A stretch of 64,000 bases of DNA from the NCBI GenBank assembly GCA_002148405.1, contig MUGG01000118.1, positions 62,001 to 126,000 on the forward strand, given 5' to 3'. The DNA is from Alkalinema sp. CACIAM 70d (GTDB lineage Bacteria; Cyanobacteriota; Cyanobacteriia; Leptolyngbyales; Leptolyngbyaceae). This document shows positions 53,859-62,668 of the stretch, one piece after another (position 1 is the first letter of the stretch; the number at the start of each line of letters is the position of its first letter). Position numbers and translations under genes: made by a program. The notes beneath the pieces were generated by a model. The model did no database searches. It worked only from the letters and a program-made list of their open reading frames with translations, and was not told the DNA's origin.

Positions 53859-56468
53859 TTAACGTTCGCCCACGAGCGTAAAAGCGGCCCAGTGGCTGGG
53901 ATCGGGATAGCGCTGTTTTGTGGTGAGCATGGCTTGGCGGAGGGCTTGGGCTTTGTCGGGTTGCTGCTTCAGTTGGCGGTAAAACTCCTGCATCAAGTCG
54001 CTGGTGGATTGGTCATTCACGGCCCATAGAGAAACGACTACACTGGGCGCACCTGCCGCAATGAACGATCGCGATAGTCCCACCACACCATCCCCGGTAA
54101 TCTCGCCCCGCCCGGTATCACAGGCACTCAAAACAACGAGATCCGCATTCAGTTTCAAGTTGAAAATTTCCCCGGCACTCAAGAAGCCATTATCCTGCCC
54201 ACTGGGCGTTAGGGCGATCGCGCCGGGAATGTCGCCATAGACGCGATCGAGGAGGCCATGGGTGGCAAAGTGTAGGAACTTAGCGGAGGTCATTTGTTGC
54301 AGCACCGTGGCTTTGGTGGCTTGGGCTCCGATTAGGGGGGTGGTGTTGAGTTGTTGACCGATGGCGATCGCTTCTTGACGGGCGGCGGGTAAAGGTTGCA
54401 GCGGTTGGCCGTTGTAGGTGGGCATTTGGGGATCGCCGACGATGACTGTGCCTCCCTTGGTTTTAGGCCGTTGGGCGAGGGTGTGGGTGAGGGCGAGGGT
54501 TTGGATGGAGGGGGCAGTGGAAATCGTGTGGTGCTCGATGAGGGGATGGTTTTGGGCATCGAGCAGGGCGGCGAAGGGAACTAGGAAGAGTTCACCCTGG
54601 GGTAGGAAAATGATCCGTTGGTTGGGGTCGGTGGGTAAGTCTTGGACGATCGGGGAAATCAGGAGTTGATAGAGTTGGGCAAGGGAATCTGTCTGGTTGG
54701 ATGAAATGGGTTGTTGGGAAATTTTGACACTGGCCCGTCCGCGTACACCCAGATCACGACGACTATTGCCGACTAACTGAGCGAGGGTTTGAGAGGGGTC
54801 AAGTTGGGTCGATCGGAATGTAATTTCACCCGTGGGTTTGATCACCCAAATGTAAAGTTGTTCACCATATGCGATCGAATATTGTACTAAAGTTGCATTT
54901 TGCGTTTTAGAAATTTGGCGAATGGTATTAACATTGGGGGCTTGGATTGTGTTTTGTAGATCTGTCTGAAATTGATGATTAAACCGAGAAGTGAGTAACT
55001 CCACTAGTGCCCGTGCCCGACCTCTTTCAGCGATTTCCAGGGCTGCTTCCGGTTTGTTCTGGGCAATTAGAACCTTTTGAAGATTGATGTAAGCGTTTTT
55101 CTGGGTATCCGCGATCGAGATTTTGTTGCGATCGACTAGTCCCGTGCGGAGAGACTCATGAATCGCAATGGCAGATCGTAACGTTGATTCTGCTTCTGCC
55201 AAGCGATTTAACTTGAATAAAGTAAAGCCTAAATCATTGAGAGAATAGCCTTCTCCTGGTTGGTATTTAATCTTTCGCGCAATGGCTACACTTTGTTTCT
55301 GATATTGGAGTGCTTTGGGATAGTTGCCCAGTGTGTCGTAAACACTTCCCAAATTGCTCAAAGATTGGCTCTCCCCAAGTCTGTCTTGAATTTCCCGCGC
55401 AACGGCCAAACTTTGTTCCTGATACTCGATCGCTTTGGAATAGTTACCCAGGACATGGTAAATACTTCCCAGATTACCCAGGGAGTTACTTTCTCCTCGC
55501 CTATCTTGGATTGCTCGCTTGATCGCTAAACTTTGTTCATAGTATTCAATTGCTTTAGGATAGTTACCTAGGAAAAAATAAGCATTTCCCAGATTACCCA
55601 AAGAGTAACTTTCCCCAGGTCTATCTTGGATTTCCCGCGCAACGACCAAACTTTGCTCATGATACTCGATCGCTTTGAGATAGTTGCCTAGAGCAGAATA
55701 AGTACTTCCCAGATTACCCAGAGAGTTACTTTCTCCCCGCCTGTCTTGGATTCTTCGCTTGATCGCTAAACTTTGTTCATGATATTCGATTGCTTTAGGA
55801 TAGTTGCCTAGGAGGAAATAAGCATTTCCCAGATTACCCAGAGAGTTACTTTCTCCTCGCCTGTTTTTCAATTCCTTTGCAATGGCTAGACTTTGTTCAT
55901 AACATTTGATTGCTTTGGGATAGTCGCCTAGGAAAAAATAAGCATTTCCCAGATTACCCAGCGCAGCACCTTCCTCCAATTGGTTTTTAAGTTCCCGTGC
56001 AATGGCCAAACTTTGTTCTTGATATGCAATCGCTTTGGGATAGTTGCCCAGCGCATCATAAGCACTTCCCAGATGACTCAGCGATCGGCCTTCTCCTTGT
56101 CGATCCTTGACTTCCCGTGCAATCGCTAAACTTTGTTCATGATGTTCGATCGCTTTAGGATGGTTGCCCAGCGCATCATAAGCATTTCCTAAACCAACCA
56201 GAGCTTCGCCCTCCCCCTGTCGGTCATTAATCGCTCGATAAAGTATTAATGCCTGTTGCCAGGACTGTAATGCAGCTGCAAATTGGCTGGTTTGAAATTG
56301 CTGAATGCCTTTCTGGAGGAGTCTATCGGCTTCTGCTTTTTGGGCCGTAGGGCTGGTTTGCGCGATCGCTGGAGGAGTGGGCAAAATCACGACTCCAAGC
56401 ACGATTGGCATCAATACCAACCCTAGCAAAAGTACCTGTGCTGACTTCCCAAACATTGACATTTGCAC
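53859..56468 (-). CDS. TPR protein with C-terminal CHAT protease domain
   Basis: 869 residues. A signal peptide (about 10-36) is followed by about ten 40-residue TPR units (about 45-445), eight of them nearly identical. The C-terminal CHAT domain (about 590-869) has the caspase-like His737 (HFATHG) and Cys783 (LSACDTG), so the protease should be active. Cyanobacteria have many TPR-CHAT proteins; some related TPR-CHAT enzymes are activated by partners and cause host-cell effects. Exported by prediction. No gene beside it looks like an activator. Confidence 0.92.
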   Translation of the reverse strand: MQMSMFGKSAQVLLLGLVLMPIVLGVVILPTPPAIAQTSPTAQKAEADRLLQKGIQQFQTSQFAAALQSWQQALILYRAINDRQGEGEALVGLGNAYDALGNHPKAIEHHEQSLAIAREVKDRQGEGRSLSHLGSAYDALGNYPKAIAYQEQSLAIARELKNQLEEGAALGNLGNAYFFLGDYPKAIKCYEQSLAIAKELKNRRGESNSLGNLGNAYFLLGNYPKAIEYHEQSLAIKRRIQDRRGESNSLGNLGSTYSALGNYLKAIEYHEQSLVVAREIQDRPGESYSLGNLGNAYFFLGNYPKAIEYYEQSLAIKRAIQDRRGESNSLGNLGSIYHVLGNYSKAIEYQEQSLAVAREIQDRLGESQSLSNLGSVYDTLGNYPKALQYQKQSVAIARKIKYQPGEGYSLNDLGFTLFKLNRLAEAESTLRSAIAIHESLRTGLVDRNKISIADTQKNAYINLQKVLIAQNKPEAALEIAERGRARALVELLTSRFNHQFQTDLQNTIQAPNVNTIRQISKTQNATLVQYSIAYGEQLYIWVIKPTGEITFRSTQLDPSQTLAQLVGNSRRDLGVRGRASVKISQQPISSNQTDSLAQLYQLLISPIVQDLPTDPNQRIIFLPQGELFLVPFAALLDAQNHPLIEHHTISTAPSIQTLALTHTLAQRPKTKGGTVIVGDPQMPTYNGQPLQPLPAARQEAIAIGQQLNTTPLIGAQATKATVLQQMTSAKFLHFATHGLLDRVYGDIPGAIALTPSGQDNGFLSAGEIFNLKLNADLVVLSACDTGRGEITGDGVVGLSRSFIAAGAPSVVVSLWAVNDQSTSDLMQEFYRQLKQQPDKAQALRQAMLTTKQRYPDPSHWAAFTLVGER
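55265..56223. repeat. 120-base tandem repeats encoding TPR units
   Basis: Eight successive 120-base units with high identity, for example tagttgcccag at 55321, 55441 and so on every 120 bases. The repeat DNA is much more alike than typical TPR proteins, implying recent duplication or gene conversion. Copy number is likely variable and hard to assemble. Confidence 0.88.
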
Positions 56469-56494
56469 CGGATTTTGTAGCTACCTGTACTGAT

Positions 56495-56526
56495 AACTTA
56501 GAGGTCACCTAACTTAGAGGTCACCC
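56495..56526. repeat. 16-base tandem duplication before the TPR-CHAT gene
   Basis: aacttagaggtcacct is followed directly by aacttagaggtcaccc, 27 bases upstream of the gene's start codon. It lies in the probable leader. Confidence 0.82.
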
Positions 56527-56578
56527 AACCTATGCAATGCATTCCCCACGATCGAACCTACAGCAGCCAGCGATCAAG

Positions 56579-57865
56579 CTACAGGGTAATCCAAGCTTCC
56601 GGGCCAAGCAAGGATAGACAAGGTTGACCAAACCAACGCTGGGCCGCAGCCTGGGCAATCTCCGGCGTAATGGCTGTGATGGCTGCTGGGAAATGGCGAT
56701 CGAAATCCACCCCCACCCCTAGAAACTCATACCAACCCAAGGTCTGGGCAATTTGACCATTGGTTTGTTTCCCCAAAGCATACTGCCCCAACACTTTATT
56801 TTTTGCCGTTTGCAGTTCCTCCGTGGACAGAGTGTGAGCCGCTAGGCGATCGATCTCCGTCTTGAGGCCATCCACCGCAATCTGCGTATTTTCTGGTGCG
56901 GTGCCCATGTAGGCCACAAAATGGGACGTATGCAATCGCGTGGGATAGAACGCCGACACATCATAGGCCAGTCCCCGCTTTTCCCGCAGTTCCACGAACA
57001 ACCGACTAGACAGGCCATTCCCTAGATACGTGCAAAGGAGCTTAAGGGCTGCAAACTCCGTCAGACTGTTTAAATCCGAACTCATGGCCGGTGCGAGATA
57101 GCCCAGCATAATAATAGACTGCTGCGTTTCCTGGGGCGTCAGGACACGAGTTGGCTCAGTTTCGATCGCAGGCAAAGACACTGTTGGCTGTGCTTCCGTT
57201 GGTACCACCCAGTCACCAAACACGGCCTCCACTTGCGCGATCGCAGTTTTGGCATCAATCCGCCCTGCAATACTGATCACGAGGTGGTCAGGCCGGAACC
57301 ACGTTTTGTGGTACTGGTGCAAATCTTGGGCGGTGATGGTGGCGATCGTTTCTGCGGTGCTGAGGCTAGTGTAGGCGTAGGGATGATTGCCATAGAGCGC
57401 TTGCCGCAACTTCTCCATCGCCACGGCAAAGGGTTGTTCCTGCTGGGAGAGAATGGCCTGGAGGGTGAGTTTGCGTTCTAGTTCCACCTCTGCTTCTGGG
57501 AAACTGGGCGATCGTAAAATTTCTCCCATCAATGTAAAAATTTCTGGGAAATCCGTAGAGACAGTTTTTACACTGGCAAGGAAATAATCAGAAGATGATT
57601 CAATCCCCAAGCTTGCGCCTACAGATTCCACCTGCTCAGCAATCTGCATGGAGGATTTAGTCTGGGTGCCCTTGGTGATGACGGATGCGACCAAATGACA
57701 AAGTCCAGCTTGGTGAACGGCTTCCGATCGGTGCCCGCCCTGGAGAAATAGGCGAGCGGCGATGATGTCGGCGGCGGGATTTTCCGTGACGAGAACAACG
57801 ATACCGTTACTGAGGACGGTACGATGAACCGACCGATTTTGGGCAAGATCAATGGTTTGGGTCAC
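56579..57865 (-). CDS. M16 family peptidase homologue lacking the zinc motif
   Basis: 428 residues from GTG 57865. The M16 fold is clear: LSNGIVVLVTENP, then the position where active enzymes have HxxEH reads GLCHLVASVITKGT, so zinc ligands are absent. Later conserved parts include LRQALYGNHPYAYTS and SSRLFVELREKRGLAYDVSA with the usual R/Y in the C-half. Such proteins act as inactive partners of an HxxEH subunit. No active subunit lies in the window, so its partner is elsewhere. Confidence 0.87.
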   Translation of the reverse strand: MTQTIDLAQNRSVHRTVLSNGIVVLVTENPAADIIAARLFLQGGHRSEAVHQAGLCHLVASVITKGTQTKSSMQIAEQVESVGASLGIESSSDYFLASVKTVSTDFPEIFTLMGEILRSPSFPEAEVELERKLTLQAILSQQEQPFAVAMEKLRQALYGNHPYAYTSLSTAETIATITAQDLHQYHKTWFRPDHLVISIAGRIDAKTAIAQVEAVFGDWVVPTEAQPTVSLPAIETEPTRVLTPQETQQSIIMLGYLAPAMSSDLNSLTEFAALKLLCTYLGNGLSSRLFVELREKRGLAYDVSAFYPTRLHTSHFVAYMGTAPENTQIAVDGLKTEIDRLAAHTLSTEELQTAKNKVLGQYALGKQTNGQIAQTLGWYEFLGVGVDFDRHFPAAITAITPEIAQAAAQRWFGQPCLSLLGPEAWITL

Positions 57866-57940
57866 GGAGCGGAAACCTCAAGGCATAAGACAGATCTCTT
57901 CATTATACGAAGACGGATGGCTCCTGCTAAGCAAGATGGT

Positions 57941-58276
57941 CTACTCCTGAGAAGAATTCTGGGGAGATTTGTCAAAAATTGCTTGATCGTCGGAGGCGAT
58001 CGTAGGGCTGTCTAGGGCTGGCTCTCCCGCTTCAGCATCGGGATCGAGACTATTTTCTAGCAAGAAGCGCCGTGCTAAACGATTATAGGTTCCGGGGCCG
58101 ACATACTGGGGGTATTTGTGCCAGCGGGTGTAGGCCCAGACGACTTCGCCGCGCTCCAATACCCGGATCTCATCAAAGAAGCCTTTGCAGTTGGGAATGA
58201 GGCCATTGGCTGTTTCTAGGGCATCTGTCCAGCGCTCAAATTCCTGGGAAAATCCGCGTGTAACGACCTTAAACAT
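57941..58276 (-). CDS. Conserved-looking protein of unknown function
   Basis: 111 residues with GAGG eight bases before the ATG. Begins MFKVVTRGFSQEFERWTDAL, followed by CKGFFDEIRVLERGEVVWAY and the Trp/Tyr-rich segment RWHKYPQYVGPGTYNRLARR; the end is acidic and low in pattern. No known domain. Soluble, cytoplasmic. It sits 75 bases upstream of the M16 gene on the same strand. Confidence 0.7.
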   Translation of the reverse strand: MFKVVTRGFSQEFERWTDALETANGLIPNCKGFFDEIRVLERGEVVWAYTRWHKYPQYVGPGTYNRLARRFLLENSLDPDAEAGEPALDSPTIASDDQAIFDKSPQNSSQE

Positions 58277-58393
58277 TGAGCGCTCGCCTCTCCAGTAACA
58301 AGTTGCAACGAGTAACCAGTTTCTAAAAGGTCACTGCTGAGCTTGATTATAGCCAGCCTGATCATAAAGGTTTTTGGGTCTAGGTTTCGTTTT

Positions 58394-58430
58394 GGGTAGG
58401 CGGGTAGGCGGGTGGATAGGGTAGGGGGTG
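58394..58430. repeat. 8-base repeat array (ggtaggcg type)
   Basis: About four units of period 8: ggtaggcg, ggtaggcg, ggtggata, gggtaggg. It ends in a GTG that opens the longer desaturase frame. Same period as the other arrays in the window, here on the opposite strand sense. Confidence 0.75.
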
Positions 58431-58532
58431 AAGCACACCTGGGGGATCTTTTTGACGAAATTCCCCGCTTTCTTTACATTTCTCTCTACCAAGCGCGATA
58501 AGATAGCGAAGTTGTTTGACTTTTGGTGCTAC

Positions 58533-59594
58533 GTGCAAACCTTACCGAATCCTTCAACCCGTTCTCAGGATCTACCCTTTACTCTGGCAGATGTCCGCAA
58601 TGCAATCCCGGATGAGTGTTTTCGGCCTTCGACTTGGCGATCGATGGCCTATTTTTTTTGGGATTTAGGGGTGATTGCGGCGCTTTGTGCTGCGGCTGCC
58701 ACGATCGATTCTTGGTGGTTCTTCCCAATTTTCTGGCTGGCACAGGGCACGATGTTCTGGGCCTTATTTGTAGTCGGACATGATTGCGGCCATGGGTCTT
58801 TCTCAAAATATAAGTGGCTGAATAATTTAATTGGTCACTTGGCCCACAGTCCAATTTTGGTGCCGTTCCATGGTTGGCGGATTAGCCATCGCACCCACCA
58901 CTCCAATACGGGCAACATTGAAACCGATGAGAGTTGGTACCCAATCACAGAAAGCAAGTATAACCAAATGAGCTTTCTGGAGAAATTGATTCGCTTCTAT
59001 GTGCCGTTGTTGGCCTATCCGATTTATCTCTTCCGTCGATCGCCCGGTAAAAAAGGATCCCACTTTTTGCCTAGCAGCCCATTGTTCAAGCCGTCTGAGC
59101 GCAATGATGTGATTGTCAGTACAGTGTGCTGGGGCGCGATGGTTGCATTCCTAGGTTGGTTGGGATACACCTATGGTTTGGAATTTCTGTTGAAATACTA
59201 CGTGGGGGGGTACATCGTCTTTGTGATGTGGCTGGATTTGGTTACTTTCCTGCATCACACAGAGGCGGATATTCCTTGGTACCGTGGAGATGATTGGTAT
59301 TTCCTGAAGGGTGCGCTTTCGACGATCGATCGGGATTATGGATTTATCAACTGGATTCACCATGACATTGGAACCCATGTTGCCCATCACATTTTCTCGA
59401 ATATGCCGCACTACCATCTGAAGACGGCGACGGAAGCGATTAAGCCGTTGCTAGGTGATTATTATCGCAAATCGGATGAGTCAATTTGGACATCGTTCTG
59501 GAATTCCTATTTTGCTTGTCATTTCATTGCAGATGAAGGCAGCAAGATTTATTACCAATCGCCAACCAATTCCTCTAAGGGGCCGTTGAACTAA
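58533..59594 (+). CDS. desB: Acyl-lipid omega-3 (delta-15) fatty acid desaturase
   Basis: 353 residues from GTG 58533, whose product begins like other DesB proteins; an upstream GTG at 58428 adds 35 unlikely residues. Three His boxes: HDCGH (83-87), HRTHH (119-123) and HVAHH (282-286), plus DWYFLKGALSTIDRDYGFIN typical of DesB. Four membrane helices. It inserts the omega-3 double bond into membrane lipid acyl chains, important in cold response, using ferredoxin. Followed by a strong terminator. Confidence 0.93.
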   Translation: MQTLPNPSTRSQDLPFTLADVRNAIPDECFRPSTWRSMAYFFWDLGVIAALCAAAATIDSWWFFPIFWLAQGTMFWALFVVGHDCGHGSFSKYKWLNNLIGHLAHSPILVPFHGWRISHRTHHSNTGNIETDESWYPITESKYNQMSFLEKLIRFYVPLLAYPIYLFRRSPGKKGSHFLPSSPLFKPSERNDVIVSTVCWGAMVAFLGWLGYTYGLEFLLKYYVGGYIVFVMWLDLVTFLHHTEADIPWYRGDDWYFLKGALSTIDRDYGFINWIHHDIGTHVAHHIFSNMPHYHLKTATEAIKPLLGDYYRKSDESIWTSFWNSYFACHFIADEGSKIYYQSPTNSSKGPLN

Positions 59595-59644
59595 GGTTTA
59601 TCGAACGCAAGATGGTTTGAGTTGCGAGTTAGTTTTTGGTGCAT

Positions 59645-59672
59645 GAGGGCGATTCGATCGTCCTCTTTTTTT
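59645..59672 (+). terminator. Rho-independent terminator after desB
   Basis: gagggcgat (59645-59653) and atcgtcctc (59657-59665) pair over nine positions with one wobble around loop tcg, followed by seven T. It lies 50 bases past the desB stop. Confidence 0.88.
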
Positions 59673-59775
59673 ATCAGTTCTGTTGGGTACAAGCCGATTT
59701 ACGCTATTGCTATCGCAGTCCCCTAAAAGTACTGGAGCGCATCCCATCAAACCGACGGCAAAAAGGAGATACAAA

Positions 59776-60137
59776 ATGTCGAAATCTACAATAACCTATT
59801 GGAATCCTCTCAATCCCGAACAGTTGGGACAAGGCAGCCCATTCTCGGATTAGAAGGGATGGTAGAGGAGTTAACGCTGAGTTCTGATCCTGAATCCGGT
59901 GAATATACCCGTCTGACTCGTTTCTATGCAGGTGCGGATACCACTGCCTTCGGCGACAAATCCCATCCGTATCCAGAAGAGATTTTTATTGTCAGTGGTC
60001 GTCTTTACGATCATGCTTTTGATCTTTGGTTAGAGAGCGGTCACTATGCCAGCCGTCCTCCGGGTGAACTTCACGGCCCCTTCGAGACGGATATTGGCTG
60101 TGTTGTTCTTGAGATTTCTTTTCCCAGTCGGAGATAA
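59776..60137 (+). pseudogene. Cupin (ChrR-like) gene broken by a one-base loss
   Basis: ATG 59776 has AAGGAG nine bases upstream and encodes MSKSTITYWNPLNPEQLGQG, then hits a stop at 59851. From 59838 the next frame continues without break: PILGLEGMVEELTL, then a cupin with HPYPEEIFIVSG, DHAFDLWLESG and PPGELHGPF, ending at 60137. Adding one C to the CCC run at 59838-59840 joins both parts into a normal cupin. Either a recent frameshift, a slippage-controlled gene or an error. The second part alone (112 residues from TTG 59799) would lack a sound start. Confidence 0.82.
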
Positions 60138-60182
60138 TTTTTGACTTCGATCGCTCAGGGATTTGTTAAAAAAGAACACCCG

Positions 60183-60214
60183 ATTCATCAACCCACCTAC
60201 TCATCAACCCACCT
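60183..60214. repeat. 16-base duplication, 8-base-type array
   Basis: attcatcaacccacct is followed by actcatcaacccacct. The 8-base substructure (acccacct) links it to the arrays at 8.4, 24.2 and 58.4 kb. It lies between the cupin and TPR genes. Confidence 0.8.
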
Positions 60215-60230
60215 ACTTGCGATTCCGTTC

Positions 60231-60968
60231 TTAACCGATCGAACGCTGAGAACTGCGAGTTTGAACCTTCTGCGGCTGGGGTTGTTTCGCAATCGTCGTT
60301 CCCTGAGGTTGCTTGGGCTGCGTTTGCTTGGGCTTGGGTTGGAGCGCCAATTCCACATGGGTCATCTGTTGCCGAATAGAAGCTACCGTGTCTACATCCC
60401 CTTCTGCTAAGTCCAAGGCTTGACGATAGAGCGTTAGAGACTGTTTATGATTCTTTTGCAGAGAATACACTTCCGCCAAGTTGGCTAACATTCTGCCGCG
60501 ATCGGTGGGTCGATTAAGTGTTTCGTTGACTGACAATGCTTCTTCATAATAGTTGATTGCCAAAGCATAGTTTTTAGCGTCTTTATAGTTCTGTCCTAAA
60601 CCATTTAAAACGACACTTTCCAGTTGCTTCTGATCCATGTCTCGCATGATTTCCAGCGCTTTTTTATACTGGGTACGTGACTCTGTTAATTGACCTTTCT
60701 GTGCAAACCATTCACCATCTTGGACGTAGCTCAGTCCTTCATTAAAGCGTTCTTGGTGAGTTTGCTGAATTTCTAGCTTGGGTTTGGGGGCTGAGGCAGG
60801 TACTGTCAACGGTTGACCGATCGTTGTTAGCGTTGTTGGTTGGATGGTCGTTACGGCTTGGGTGGTTGGATCTTCGGGGGGTAACGAAACGAGAGCCCCA
60901 ATTGCTGCGGTGGCGACTACCATCGGCAAGGATAAACAGACTAAAGAAGCTTTCAGGAACCCGTTCAT
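60231..60968 (-). CDS. Exported TPR protein
   Basis: 245 residues. A hydrophobic start (about 5-28) is a signal peptide. Residues about 70-190 form three TPR-like units (ALEIMRDMDQKQLESVV, YALAINYYEEALSVNETL, QSLTLYRQALDLAEGD). The C-terminal 45 residues are Gln/Pro/Lys-rich low complexity. Likely an envelope scaffold; partner unknown. The last 30 residues (KPKQTQPKQPQGT) may be unstructured. Confidence 0.75.
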   Translation of the reverse strand: MNGFLKASLVCLSLPMVVATAAIGALVSLPPEDPTTQAVTTIQPTTLTTIGQPLTVPASAPKPKLEIQQTHQERFNEGLSYVQDGEWFAQKGQLTESRTQYKKALEIMRDMDQKQLESVVLNGLGQNYKDAKNYALAINYYEEALSVNETLNRPTDRGRMLANLAEVYSLQKNHKQSLTLYRQALDLAEGDVDTVASIRQQMTHVELALQPKPKQTQPKQPQGTTIAKQPQPQKVQTRSSQRSIG

Positions 60969-61173
60969 AGTGGGAAGCGATTCATCTAGGATGCTTTTTC
61001 ATAGCTTCCTCAAGCGGTTACTTATGCAGCCCCAAACGAAAATTATCTGGCTCTATTTCCCGCTCAAAAAACTGTAACGGTTTTGCCTAAATTTGTTAGT
61101 CTAAAGGCTGGCGTGTTTAATACCTTTGCACTAAAGTCAAAGGCTCATAGCTTCTATCTCTCTCATAGCCTCT

Positions 61174-62424
61174 ATGCCAAGCTTTCTGCACCTCGCTGAC
61201 ATCCACTTAGGATTTGACCACTATGACAACCGCGATCGCACCAAAGATTTCTACTTGGCGCTGCGGGATGTGGTTCAGAAATATGCCGTGGAGGCGCAGG
61301 TCGATTTTGTTGTGATTGCAGGGGACTTATTTGAGCATCGCACTATCCAACCATCTATTCTCAACCAAGCCAAGGACTGCCTGCTGTTACTGAAAGAGGC
61401 TGGAATTCCCGCGATCGCCATTGAAGGCAACCACGATAACCGCCCCTTTGGCACCGTGACTAACTGGCTCAAATACCTCGCCGATGATGAGCTACTGATT
61501 TTGCTAGAACCCGAAGCGATCGATGGCCAGGTCGTTTACCAGCCCTGGGATTCGGAAGCTCTCAACGGTGGATATATTGATTTGCCCTGTGGCGTACGGA
61601 TCCTAGGCTCTCAGTGGTATGGTTCCGCCGCACCCAAAATGATTCCTCTCTTGGCAGAGGCGATTCAATCCCTACCCCCCTCTGAGGGCCCGACTGTCAT
61701 GCTGCTACACCATGGTTTAGAAGGCCAAATCGCTCGCTATCAGGGGGCATTACGCTACAACGACTTACTCCCTCTGCAACAAGCCGGAGTGCAGTATCTC
61801 GCCCTCGGTCATATTCATAAAAGTTATTGCGAAGAAGGCTGGGTGTTTAATCCCGGTTCCCTAGAAGCCAATAGTATTGAAGAAGTGAACTATGAGCGCG
61901 GTGCCTTTCTGGTGACGCTGATCGATGGCAAAATTCAGGCTGAACTGAAAACGGATTATTACCAACGATCGATCGTGCGGCTTAGGCTGAAGACGACGGG
62001 GCAGGAAACACCGGAAGACTTAGCAACCAAAGCGATACAGACAGTTGAAGCTGCTATCCAGGCCAAAATCATTCGGCCTCACCTGCACCCGATCGTTGAG
62101 CTTAGAATAGAAGGCACTGTAGGATTCGATCGCCTCGATCTCGACATACGTCCATTGCAGAAACAACTGCAAGACCTGAGTCAAGCAATCATCTTCCTTC
62201 TGCGGTACGACGTAGATTCCACGACCTATGAAACACCACTTTCTGAGGACGCAAGTCGAATGCAAGTAGAACAGGAGGTGTTTATGGATTTACTGAGCGC
62301 CCACAATCACTACAAACAGCAAGCTGTCCATCTCGCACAAGGTTTGATTGAATTAAAGGACTTGCAACTGCAAGATCGATCGGAAACCGAACTGTATGAC
62401 TATATCCAAAATCTCTTGACTTGA
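61174..62424 (+). CDS. sbcD: SbcD-type DNA repair exonuclease subunit
   Basis: 416 residues. Calcineurin-like phosphoesterase motifs: HLADIHLGFDHYD, VIAGDLFEHR, EGNHDNRPF, LLHHGLEG and GHIHKSY, which bind two metal ions. The C-terminal third is the SbcD/Mre11 cap and helix region that docks on SbcC. In most bacteria sbcC adjoins; here a LuxR-type gene follows instead, so the ATPase partner is elsewhere. Cleaves DNA hairpins and ends during repair. Confidence 0.9.
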   Translation: MPSFLHLADIHLGFDHYDNRDRTKDFYLALRDVVQKYAVEAQVDFVVIAGDLFEHRTIQPSILNQAKDCLLLLKEAGIPAIAIEGNHDNRPFGTVTNWLKYLADDELLILLEPEAIDGQVVYQPWDSEALNGGYIDLPCGVRILGSQWYGSAAPKMIPLLAEAIQSLPPSEGPTVMLLHHGLEGQIARYQGALRYNDLLPLQQAGVQYLALGHIHKSYCEEGWVFNPGSLEANSIEEVNYERGAFLVTLIDGKIQAELKTDYYQRSIVRLRLKTTGQETPEDLATKAIQTVEAAIQAKIIRPHLHPIVELRIEGTVGFDRLDLDIRPLQKQLQDLSQAIIFLLRYDVDSTTYETPLSEDASRMQVEQEVFMDLLSAHNHYKQQAVHLAQGLIELKDLQLQDRSETELYDYIQNLLT

Positions 62425-62615
62425 CTATTTGCACAAACACTTTCAGCTACCAAACTAAGCCAATTGGGCGCTTTCAGGACAGCTTCGATCTCCGTTAAAA
62501 GGGCGGAATTCAGTCAAATTCTTGTAAATTCTCCTTTTTTCTAGCGTAGAAGTGTGTGGTGTGGGAATTTAGAGGGAACATCCTGAGTTGCGATCATAAA
62601 TTGATTGGCTATTTG

Positions 62616-62646
62616 GGATACAAACACTGCATCCAAGTTTGTATCC
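62616..62646. other. Perfect 10-base inverted repeat
   Basis: ggatacaaac (62616-62625) and gtttgtatcc (62637-62646) with an 11-base loop, between convergent sbcD and the LuxR-type gene, 23 bases beyond the latter's stop. No T run, so not a clear terminator. Confidence 0.7.
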
Positions 62647-62668
62647 AATGAGTTCCACAGCCAGTCTG

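Noticed and set aside
55265..56223. Regular 120-base repeats considered as a CRISPR array
   Set aside because: Repeats are contiguous, in frame and encode TPR units; there are no spacers or cas genes.
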